46,775 bases of DNA. Source: Chara braunii (lineage: Eukaryota; Streptophyta; Charophyceae; Charales; Characeae). The notes below the pieces were generated by a model. That model had not been told where the DNA came from, did not search any database, and saw only the letters and a program-made list of their open reading frames with translations. This document shows positions 30,690-39,472 of the stretch, one piece after another. The stretch covers positions 2,457,245 to 2,504,019 of the forward strand of contig BFEA01000116.1 in the NCBI GenBank assembly GCA_003427395.1, given 5' to 3'. The translations under genes were made by a program, and so were the position numbers. Every line of letters begins with the position of its first letter. Position 1 is the first letter of the stretch.

Positions 30690-31194
30690 TTTCCACATTT
30701 TAGTCCACTCCGCAAAGGAAAGCAGTGTAGGGCGTGAGGTGAGGTTGAGCGTCACACCCTGAGCCCAGCAAACCAATCAAGCTCACAGTCAGCCAACCAC
30801 TTGAGAGGGTATCAATGTAATATCTGGCTGCTCAATCAATGAAGGACATGTGTACAAAAAGTACGTTACGCAAAATTTCTGCCAGGGATGAGAAAACTCT
30901 AATCAATCAAGGACCTCACAGTTCAGGGGAACATGCATGATTGTAGACTGCCATGACATCTCCCAGAGAGCAGCCTACGCACTAACTGTAGGACTGACTG
31001 AGCCTACCAAAGCGGTTTGATGGGTATGCAGTCGGCATGGCAGAGCTCACAAAGCTCACAAAAACCAATACAGCTGCTAGCTAGTCAATCAAGCTCCTTT
31101 TCTTTTCTTTATTTGTTGTCTTTATCTCAGATGTCCTCAGAATAGTCTCCTCCCTTTGGAAAACCTCAGGGTTTCAGTCAATAAACCACCTTCC
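30690..31194. other. No gene seen
   Basis: Sequence without a convincing frame. 'CAATCAAGCTC' and similar short words recur, but no ordered repeat was established. Confidence 0.4.
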
Positions 31195-31292
31195 GTTGCT
31201 GTTGCTGCTGCTGTTGCTGCTGTTGTTGCTGTTCTTGCTGCTGTTGCTGCTGTTGCTGCTGTTGTTGCTGTTGTTGTTGTTGTTGTCGTCGT
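31195..31292 (+). repeat. Interrupted (GCT/GTT)n trinucleotide repeat
   Basis: TTGCTGTTGCTGCTG-type array, ending in GTTGTTGTTGTCGTCGTC. It is open in several frames on both strands, giving Leu or Val/Ala runs. Confidence 0.95.
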
Positions 31293-31299
31293 CCTTGTC

Positions 31300-32540
31300 A
31301 TTCAAATCTCAGATGTTCTCAGACCAACCTGCCGCCCTAGGGAAGCCCCCCCCGAGCCTTTTTTCCAGTCAATCAAGCACCCCCCTGCTTCTGGGCACTA
31401 AGTGATTAGAAAGAGAGAATGTAAAGGCCATAGATTGAAATCGTCATTCAAACCCGCGGTTTGGATCCCCCAGCAGTTGTGCAATCCCTCTCCTCTGCTG
31501 CTGTTTTTGACTTGCCACTCACTCACACCTTCTTCTTTGCGAGCATACTTCGTACTGGGACTTTTTCTGTAAGGATCTGGATGTGATTGCCGCCAGATTC
31601 ATAATGGTCTGGCCATAATTCCGGCAGATACATTTAGGAAAGTGCTACCATCTTCCTCCGTACATAACGCACCCTGATTCTGAATCTATACGAGCTATCT
31701 TTCCGGGTCCGTGCAGCCAAAACGAGGGTGCGTTGTGTTCGGGTGAAGAGGGTATTGTTTGTGAGTATGCCCCCCCCAAGGTCGAAACTTGGAGGATGCC
31801 ATTTTTATGATGACGTTCAACTTTTTTGAGAGGCAGGAGGTGTCTTCGCCGTGGGGGCACCGCCGCCGCCCCCCTGCGCTAACGGGCTTGGTTAGCACAA
31901 GCAGCCGTTTGCAGCACGCCACGGGTGCTCAAGGAACGAGACTCATCAATCGCCTATTAGAGCGACTATCGCTGGTTTCATTTTCATCTTGTTGATGATG
32001 ATGCTATCTGCTGATTTTTCATTGTGCGAATTGTTTTTTTCGTCCATTATCCTGCGCTGACAAGGAGGCGGTGCCTGCTCTTATCAGCACCTCTAGCGAT
32101 CAACTCGGGTCATTTCTTGTTAAAAAAAAAAAAAAAAAAAAGAAAGAAGTAGCTGCCATACGCCTGACGCGTCTTCCCCCAAAGGCAACAGACCCTAAGT
32201 GCCTCACAATGATGGTATCGGGCTGGAAATGTAAGTTGTATACATGCATGATGAGTGTGCCTTGTCTTTCGGGTTCCCCATCAGCATCGCAGCCTGATGA
32301 TGGATGAAACAAGGAGACGAGGCGTTGATGGGTGAGGCGCAGGCAGAGGCGGAGGCAGAGGCTGGGGCGATGCGCCGAGCAAGCCACCATGCTCAGTGGA
32401 GGCAGGGAGCGTGCTGGCAACAAGAGGACAGAGGGGTTAGCAGACCCTTCTCTCATGGCTTGTTTCTTTTTTTTTCCCCTTTTTCAGAAAACTTGGATCG
32501 TTCATTTTTCTGGAGTCGAATTGGGTTTGACATCCTTCAC
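31300..32540. other. No gene seen; poly(A) at 32121-32139
   Basis: Frames are short. The A-run at 32121-32139 could be a retroposed tail, but no matching element body was recognised. Confidence 0.45.
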
Positions 32541-32544
32541 GTAG

Positions 32545-32945
32545 CCAATCGTCGTCTTCTTCATGCAGCCATCGTCATCGCCATGCAGCAATCGTCGTCT
32601 TCTTCATGCAGCCATCGTCATCGCCATGCAGCAATTGTCGTCTTCATGCAGCCATCGTCATCGCCATGCAGCAATCGTCGTCTTCATGCAGCCATCGTCA
32701 TCTTCAATGCAGCTATCGTCTTCATGCAGCCATCTTCGTCTTCATACAGGAATCCTGATCTTTATGCAGCCGTCGTCGTCTTCATGCAGCCATCCTCGTC
32801 TTCATGCAGCCGTCGTCGTCTTCATGCAGCCTTGATCATCGTCATGCAACCGTCGTCATCTACATTCTGCAATTGTGTTTTCGTGCAGCCATCGTCGCCT
32901 TCATGCAGCCATCATGTCGTTATGCAATGCAGCCATCGCCATCGT
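32545..32945 (+). repeat. Minisatellite of ATGCAGCCATCGTCGTCTTC-like units
   Basis: Roughly 18-27-bp degenerate units built on TTCATGCAGCCATCGTC repeated for about 400 bp. The plus-strand frame 32304-33110 runs through it and would encode a Ser/His-rich repeat protein ('MQPSSSS', 'HRHRHAAIV'). I treat this as a by-product of repeat periodicity. Confidence 0.9.
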
Positions 32946-33017
32946 GACCTCATTTTGCTGAAGAGTGTAGCAGAGATAACCATATCTAGAAGGTACTCAA
33001 GAACTATGGACTGGCGT

Positions 33018-33061
33018 AGAGAGAGAGAGGAAGGGGGGGGGGGGGAGAGAGAGAGAGAGAA
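33018..33061 (+). repeat. (GA)n with a 13-G run
   Basis: AGAGAGAGAGG, then a run of 13 G (33033-33045), then (AG)n. Confidence 0.95.
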
Positions 33062-33185
33062 GTTTGAGGGAGAGGCCATAGCCTGCGGAAGAGACAGGAA
33101 GCCATCGTGATCATGATCTCATCGTCGTGCGGAGGGGGCGATGGTGACCTCAACTCGCTTGCGTGTCTTCTTACTTCGTATGGGT

Positions 33186-33240
33186 GCGCCTACCTCCTGA
33201 GCACGCCGCGCCTACCTCCTGAGCACGCCGTGCCTACCTT
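33186..33240 (+). repeat. Short tandem repeat GCCTACCTCCTGAGCACGCC
   Basis: Two near-identical units and a partial third (GCCTACCTTCTTCC). Confidence 0.8.
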
Positions 33241-33409
33241 CTTCCCCGAATAGAACACGCGGTCATTATCGCTGTATATTTATAGGCTCGGAGTTGCCCA
33301 ACATACAGCAATAATGGTCGTGCGTTCTATCGGGCCGGCAATGGTGGTCTGTGTGCACCGTGCCTCTCTCCCTCTTCATCCCGCTCTGCATACATTGCTC
33401 ATTACAGCA

Positions 33410-33670
33410 AGTTAACTCTCCACACACCTGCGATTAACCCACGGTTTGAGGAGACGCACAATCTGCGGAGAGGGGTGAAGACAGGAGAGAGCTACTCTGC
33501 GGCGGGGAATGCAGAGAAGAGATAGACTGTCGACGGAGGTTAACCTGGAGTTAATTCGGAAATCAAGTCTGAAGAGAAGAGAGAGAGAACTCTCTGGAGG
33601 TTAACCTGGAGTTAATCTGGAAGCGAACTCTGCGGAGCAATCCTCTCTGCGCAGAAATTAACCCTGCGGA
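33410..33670 (+). repeat. Cluster of GTTAA/TTAAC-bearing units
   Basis: GAGGTTAACCTGGAGTTAAT occurs at 33536 and 33596 (period about 60 bp), with relatives AAGTTAACTC, GATTAACCC and AATTAACCC nearby, interspersed with CTCTGCGGAG-type words. Confidence 0.65.
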
Positions 33671-33696
33671 GGGGGATGGAAAGAAAGAAAGAACAA

Positions 33697-33698
<2 letters not shown>

Positions 33699-33781
<83 letters not shown>
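33699..33781 (+). repeat. (GA)n microsatellite
   Basis: About 41 GA units. Confidence 0.97.
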
Positions 33782-33783
<2 letters not shown>

Positions 33784-33835
33784 AAGGATATCCAACTCCT
33801 CGGATAACCCCGTTCATAACCCTATCTTTCTTGAA

Positions 33836-33882
33836 TTCGTGGGGTAGTCTTGTGTTGACGTCAACACAAGCCTCCCCACGAA
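33836..33882. promoter_or_regulatory. 47-bp palindrome centred on TGACGTCA
   Basis: Outer arms TTCGTGGGG (33836-33844) and CCCCACGAA (33874-33882) enclose a perfect 22-bp palindrome (33849-33870) whose centre is TTGACGTCAA. TGACGTCA is the classic CRE/bZIP binding site. A second GTTGACGTCAAC palindrome is at 33945-33956. Whether it is a regulatory site or a foldback relic cannot be told from sequence. Confidence 0.7.
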
Positions 33883-33944
33883 AGAACAAAGCATGTGGCG
33901 ATTAGGCTGCTTAGACGATTGAGCGCTTCGTTGGAAGGCCTTGG

Positions 33945-33956
33945 GTTGACGTCAAC
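33945..33956. promoter_or_regulatory. Second GTTGACGTCAAC palindrome
   Basis: Perfect 12-bp palindrome with the same TGACGTCA core, about 85 bp from the first. Confidence 0.5.
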
Positions 33957-34152
33957 GCTAGTTGCTTGGGAAAGGCAGGATCCAGTGAAAGAGGAGGGTG
34001 GGGGGGGGAAGGGGGCCAGTTTGATTTCGCCTTTCTCTCTCCCAGATAGAGATGACGGTTCTTCCCCAGTCCTTTATGTAACTGACGTTGACGACAACAC
34101 AGCTCATCAGCTTACCTCTCTTTCAGAAAGGAAAAACAGCATCGATTGAGGC

Positions 34153-34226
34153 GCTGCTTCGGCCAGTGGTAGGAGCAGCCCCCCTGGGTGCTGCTTCGGC
34201 AAGTGGTAGGAGCAGCCCCCCTAAGC
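34153..34226 (+). repeat. 37-bp tandem duplication
   Basis: GCTGCTTCGGCCAGTGGTAGG... repeated at 34190 with one obvious change (CCAG to CAAG). Confidence 0.85.
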
Positions 34227-34470
34227 AGAAGCCCAGTTGTGATGGCTCCTTTCTATTGGCAGTCTTCTTCTTCTTAGTAGCACATAAGAGCTTCTGGGTG
34301 GATTGCTACGGTGGCTGCGGGAGAGTGGTTGCCCCTTGACAAGTCCTGGTGCGCAGCCAGGCGGAACGCGCATCTGGGAATGTGCGCGTGCGCGTTGAGC
34401 TGCTTGCGCGTGTAGACGCTCTACTGCTCGTCATTGGAACATGGACGCGTAGCGATTCCCCCCCTCGCTG

Positions 34471-34655
34471 TCTCAATTTCAATTTCAATTTCAATTTCAC
34501 TTTCGATTTCAATTTCAATTTCGTCCCTCGCTGTCTCAATTTCAATTTCAATTTCAATTTCACTTTCAATTTCAATTTCAATTTCGATTTCAATTTCAAT
34601 TTCGATTTCAATTTCAACTACAATTTCAATTTCAATTTCAATTACAATTTCAATT
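34471..34655 (+). repeat. Hexanucleotide (CAATTT)n array with a higher-order duplication
   Basis: CTCAATTTCAATTTCAATTTC units with CACTTT and CGATTT variants. A larger block starting CCCTCGCTGTCTCAATTTC occurs twice (34462 and 34525). Six-base periodicity makes several frames open: Ile-Ser or Asn-Phe on plus, Glu-Ile or Lys-Leu on minus. Confidence 0.95.
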
Positions 34656-34824
34656 GTTTTTGTTAGTAGCACATGAGGGCTTCTTGTTCCTTGATCAGAT
34701 ATGATAGGACGTTGTGGCGGGAAGGGAAAGATTAAGGGGAAAAAAAAATTAAAAAAAAATTAAGAAAAAGGAATCATGATGTTCCGAATTTGAGCCGGGA
34801 CGGAAAGACCGAAAAAACAATGCC

Positions 34825-34906
34825 AAAAAAAAAAAAAAAAAAAAAAAAACCTTAGTCTTTATCTCGCCAGAAGGATGCATAGTCTTTATCTCGCCAGAAG
34901 GATGCA
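34825..34906 (+). repeat. 25-A run followed by a 27-bp tandem duplication
   Basis: A-run 34825-34849, then TAGTCTTTATCTCGCCAGAA-type units 34853-34879 and 34880-34906, identical. The A-run may be a retroposed tail. Confidence 0.9.
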
Positions 34907-34992
34907 GGCGCGAGTGGTGGGCTAAGGGCTAGACTCCGCTTGAGTTGTACCTTCTTAAGGGCCAGATCCCACTGGCAAAGAGGATGAGGATT

Positions 34993-35101
34993 GGAATAAG
35001 TGTCTGAATTAGGACATGTTCCACGAAGAGATGGAGAAAAGCAGATCAATTACAGTTTTTGCACCTCTCCACAAACACGTCCAGATTCAGACACTTATTC
35101 C
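34993..35101. repeat. 17-bp perfect inverted repeat (foldback)
   Basis: GGAATAAGTGTCTGAAT (34993-35009) and its exact complement at 35085-35101. Adjoining bases (GGACATGTT against AACACGTCC) extend the pairing imperfectly. Confidence 0.85.
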
Positions 35102-35137
35102 TACCTTTAGTGTGCGACATATCGCCTCGCCTCGCCA

Positions 35138-35227
35138 CTCTCGAAATGTGAAAACGACAAAAATGTGGCGGGTGCATCTGGCCATGTTCTAGCCGGAAGT
35201 TCATTCCCATTTTGCACATTTCGAGAG
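35138..35227. repeat. 13-bp inverted repeat CTCTCGAAATGTG
   Basis: CTCTCGAAATGTG near 35138 and CACATTTCGAGAG near 35215 pair perfectly. It lies beside two other inverted repeats (34993-35101, 35318-35438). Confidence 0.7.
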
Positions 35228-35317
35228 CGGTGTGGCTATGCCCATAATCTCTGCGATTGCGACCGCAAACAGGAGAGCAGTGGCAGTGTCGGTCTGCACC
35301 TGCTCACGAGATTTCTT

Positions 35318-35438
35318 AGGGCATATACTCACAGGACTTTCTTGGTTGCATCCGACTGCAATTCCAGCCGTCCTGCGTGTATCTCATCGCATTTACGTCC
35401 AGAGAGGAGTTGAAAAAGTCGTAGTGAGAGTACGCCCT
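35318..35438. repeat. Short foldback with imperfect inverted ends
   Basis: AGGGCATATACTCACAGGAC (from 35318) and the complement of GTAGTGAGAGTACGCCCT (to 35438) give 24-27-bp imperfect inverted termini around about 70 bp. It could be a small MITE; no clear target duplication was seen. Confidence 0.5.
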
Positions 35439-35465
35439 TATGAGTCTTCGCGTGGTGGGATTGTC

Positions 35466-35501
35466 ACCTTGAGTACCTTGAGTACCTTGAGTACCTTGAG
35501 T
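35466..35501 (+). repeat. (ACCTTGAGT)4
   Basis: Four perfect 9-bp units, ending at the T-run of the adjacent SINE-like repeat. Confidence 0.95.
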
Positions 35502-35504
35502 ACC

Positions 35505-35670
35505 TTTTTTTTCCTATCTAACTGCTGGTGATGCTACCCTGGGTGATAAAAGTAGTCTGAAGTAGGGACCCGCCAGAAGGCTCCGATCTATTGCTGGGGA
35601 GCATCACCTGCTGGAAACCGGGTCCAGCTTGTGACATTCTTTCTTCTTTTTCTTCTTCTTTTTTCAGAAA
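35505..35670 (-). repeat. Dispersed SINE-like repeat, copy 6
   Basis: T-run 35505-35512, then body with GGCTCCGATCTATTGCTGGG, GAGCATCACCTGCTGGAAAC and CGGGTCCAGC, ending in a pyrimidine tract and TTTTTTCAGAAA. It aligns along most of its length with copy 1. Confidence 0.65.
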
Positions 35671-35809
35671 TTGACTTACCGTGAGGGCATGGGTGAGCAG
35701 CATGGTGAGCAGCCCGTAGTTTGTCTGTTGATGTGGTTGAGGAAGGGTAATATATTGATTATGCTGTATTTATGCTTTATCATGTTGGCTATAAATAACT
35801 ATAAGAGTG

Positions 35810-35885
35810 TGTGTGCGTGTGTCACATGTGTGTGCATGTATGTGACCTGTGTGTGTGTGCATGTGTATGTGAGAGTAAGTGTATA

Positions 35886-35934
<49 letters not shown>

Positions 35935-36053
35935 TANNNNNNNNNNNNNNNNNNNNNNNNNNNNNNNNNNNNNNNNNNNNNNNNNNNNNNTGCATGTGTG
36001 TGACGTGTGTGTGCCTGTGTGTGTGTGCATGTGTATGTGAGAGTAAGTGTATA

Positions 36054-36120
<67 letters not shown>
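35810..36120 (+). repeat. (GT)n/(GA)n compound microsatellite with gap
   Basis: Two near-copies of a TGTGTG...GAGAGA block (35810-35936 and 35991-36120) flank 54 N. The similarity of the halves suggests a tandem duplication that confused assembly. Confidence 0.95.
35937..35990. other. Assembly gap (54 N)
   Basis: Unresolved sequence within the compound microsatellite. Confidence 0.99.
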
Positions 36121-36125
<5 letters not shown>

Positions 36126-36814
36126 AGCCTTGGAAAACAAAAAAAGATGATAATGTTCTATTTGAAGACAAGAGTTTTTTCTTTCCAAATTCGAATAGAA
36201 AAGCATCCTATCCCTTAAGTAGCATTGGCCAGCGGGGGGAGGTCGATGGTCCGCTGCGCTCCAAAATCGGGCTGAAGTTTTGGTGCGGGCCGACGGATGA
36301 AGGTGATCGAGGGCGGGGGGGCATGCAGAGCGGTGCGCGTACCGAATTGTTCACAGCAAGCGGCGGGCATAGACGCGATGGAATATCTTGAAGCGACCGC
36401 CGTCGAGGACTTCTTGTCTCTTTTTCTTTTTCGTTTTGTTTTGTCTGTTTGAAGTTGCGAGGATATTCTTTTTCTTTTTGTTCTTCGTTTTATTTTTTTA
36501 CTTTTTCTTTCGTCGTCACGGTGTCGTGCGCATCAGTCCCGTAGAGGGACCCTCCCGGCCACGTCATGCAGGACTTTGCAGGATTTCGTCGTAGAGCGCG
36601 ATTTGCCACTTCGGACGAGTGCGCCAGCCGTACCTCTCGCGAGCCCCTACGACAGGATAGGGCCACGAGAGGAAGTTGTCACCATCTCTTGGGTGGGCAT
36701 ATCCCCGCCGAGCTACCGAACCACATGTGAAAGCTTTTCATATGCAATCGCAGAAGTGGCCCGGCCGAGGGCGTTTCTCGTTCGCTGTAGCATAGGGGGT
36801 ACGCGCGGTTAACG
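36121..36814. other. No gene seen; T-rich stretch 36415-36515
   Basis: GC-rich unique-looking DNA around a T-rich tract; frames are short and unconvincing. Confidence 0.45.
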
Positions 36815-37506
36815 CCCCGCAATCGAACCCGCACGTGAATCAACGCATTGCGGGGTTGAGGTCCCAAACACGACTCGTCGTCGGTTGATTAGGACGCATG
36901 CCACTCACCACGTGTTACACCGCACAAAAATTAAAAATTCACTCAAAACAAAACTCTCCTAGTCCCTTCAGTATCCAACCTGTAACTTTTTAATACGGAG
37001 ATCGCTTAGGCGTCGCGCGCGGGACTCAAGATAAAACTACGCGGACGCTAGGTCTTTCTCATATCGACTAGCAATCCAAGCGTACGCACGCAGTCGCAAT
37101 GATGGAGTACTATGTAGTACCCATAATCACGCGACCCTCGATAGTCTCGGGGGTCACGTTTCGACACGCAAGTTTTGGTTGACACGTGCCTTGAGGGGTA
37201 AATCTCTCGACGGTAGATAACCGTCAAGGCGATTGATCACCACACCCTCTTCTGCACCCTGCGGAGAGTGGGTGGTACACAAGTTTTGGCCTGTGCTGAC
37301 AATCAACTCTCGTGGCCTTGTAGGCAAGCTCCATCATCCAAGGTCTGGAGAGAAATTTAGGGGGTTAACTTTAACGACTATCACAGACTTCATCGTCCAA
37401 CTATAATAATTCTAAAAAGCAAAAAGGTAAAAAGGGGTATCATTTTTTTCTCAATGCAGAACTTATTTAATTACTAAGCACGACCCCAATGGGTCGCGCT
37501 GGAACA
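36815..37506. repeat. Cluster of short perfect hairpins
   Basis: CCCCGCAAT/ATTGCGGGG (36815-36823, 36847-36855); GTACTA/TAGTAC (37107-37120); GACCC/GGGTC (37133-37155); GACGGT/ACCGTC with loop AGATA (37209-37225); CGACCC/GGGTCG with loop CAAT (37491-37506). There are five hairpins in 700 bp with different stems. No coding frame is seen. Confidence 0.6.
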
Positions 37507-38063
37507 AGAAACATGATATAAAAGTTATGAGATAGGAGACGATCACTCTCACAATCACGATGTGGGTTTTTTCAAAAATATATATATATGATCATAAACA
37601 AAATCAAGTCTGGAATCCAGTTCACAGAAGATACCTGCAATCACATCAAATATCCACAACGACATAGCACACATTACACAGGGTCAACATCAACCATTCT
37701 CTGCACTCACACCCCTTTGCCTTATTCACACAAACCCCAACCTTTGTCCAACCTTTCAAAATAAAATACTCGGTCCTTTTGAAATGACCATTCAATAAAG
37801 TCCGGGTAAAAACCCAAAAGAAACATTTCAATCTACAGGGGCTAAGGCCTTTAGGTTGAGTAGCGAGAACGAGTTAAAGTTGAGCTGGAAATCGATCTTT
37901 TATCAAAGGATAACAAAAGATGATCCTCATAGGATCAGCTTGAAGTTAGCCAAGACTTGAATCGATCAGAATAAATGTGACATGCAATGCAACACAGACC
38001 GGTGCCCAAGTCATGCTTATGTGATCATGAATTGAACCTACCTTCCTAACTGGGCTTTGATGT
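37507..38063. other. No gene seen
   Basis: AT-rich sequence between the hairpin cluster and the repeat block that starts near 38.1 kb. Confidence 0.45.
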
Positions 38064-38314
38064 TTGTCTAAAAAAATGTCAGAAATTTTGGTAATGTATC
38101 CCCTAAATGAGGGCAGACTATCGAATTCTCAAGTTCTAAAATATCCTAACTCCTCTAAAACACAAAAAAATTTGGTCGCGCTTCCCGTAGGAAAAGAGTC
38201 TTCCCAGAATTTATACAAAGCGAAATACAAGATAAAAACTAACTCTAACTTTTACAAAGTCAATTTTTGTCTAACTCCCTTAATTAGTAAAATTTTGGCA
38301 GCATCTCCTTTAAA
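38064..38314 (+). repeat. Degenerate relatives of the 567-bp unit
   Basis: CTAACTCC ... AAAATTTGG ... CGCTTCCCGTAGGAAAAG (38179) and a variant CTCCTTTAAAGGGGTAG (38304) resemble the start of the 567-bp unit, so the region looks built by repeated duplication of a smaller AT-rich module. Confidence 0.5.
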
Positions 38315-39472
38315 GGGGTAGGCTTTCCATATTTATACTAAGTCATATACGAATTCGGTCAAAAAAGTTGAATTTGTAAAATGCAAAATTTAACTAACTC
38401 CCTGGATTTGCAAAAATTTTGACAGCGCTTCCCGTAAGAAAAGTGTCTTCCCAAACTCTATACAAAACCAAAAATATAAAATAAATTCAACCCAGAAAAT
38501 GTTGAAATTGAACTAAAAATAAATTTAACAAAAAAAATGTAGGAATTGAACTAACTCCTATAACTCCAGCACACATCAAAAAGAATACCCAAGAGATAAT
38601 CCTCACGAACATACACAGGTGAGTGCAACAACATCCCTCATCAACCCTCAGGTTCCTTCCGAGATCACATAGTTCGTTCCAAACCCTCGTTATTTTCTTT
38701 TACCCTTTCTTATATAGGACATAGGATCAATCAACCAAACTTATGAATGTGACTGACCTGCCAGTTTATATGACTAGGCCACACCAACTTATGGTGCCCT
38801 AGCGTAGTAACACAAATAAATGTAAGGCATAGGTATAAGCCACTCTAACTTATGGTGTGATCAGTTTTTGCCTAGACGATCGGGGTAGGTTTTCCATATT
38901 TATACTAAGTCATATACGAATTCGGTCAAGAAGTTGAATTTGTAAAATGCAAAATTTAACTAACTCCCCGGATTTGCAAAAATTTGGGCAGCGCTTCCCG
39001 TAAGAAAAGTGTTTTCCCAGACTTTATACAAAACAAAAAATATAAAATAAATTCAACCCAGAAAATGTTGAAATTGAACTAAAAATAAATTTAACAAAGA
39101 AAATGCAGGAATTGAACTAACTCCTATAACTCCAGCACACTACGAGTATTTAAAGCGACTAAGTTATCAAAAAGAATACCCAAGAGATAATCCTCACGGA
39201 CATACACAGGTGGGCGCAACAACATCCCTCATCAACCCTCAGGTTCCTTCCGAGATCACATAATTCGTTTCAAACCTTCGTTATCTTCATTTACCCTTTC
39301 TTATATAGGACATAGGATCAGTCAACCCAACTTATGGATGTGACTGACCTGCCAGTTTATATGAGTAGGTCACACCAACTTATGGTGCCCTAGCTTGGTA
39401 ACACAAATAAATGTAAGGCATAGGTCTAAGCTACACCAACTTATGGTGTGGTCAGTTTTTGCTTAGACGATC
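38315..39472 (+). repeat. 567-bp tandem segmental duplication
   Basis: Copy 1 38315-38881 and copy 2 38882 to about 39472 (copy 2 has an extra block of about 25 bp near 39140). Both start GGGGTAGG, then TTTCCATATTTATACTAAG, and end with two or three AACTTAT hairpins. The copies are similar throughout with scattered substitutions. No protein frame is conserved across it. Confidence 0.85.

Noticed and set aside
32304-33110. 268-codon Ser/His-rich plus-strand frame
   Set aside because: It tracks the ATGCAGCCATCGTC minisatellite and (GA)n; periodicity explains it.
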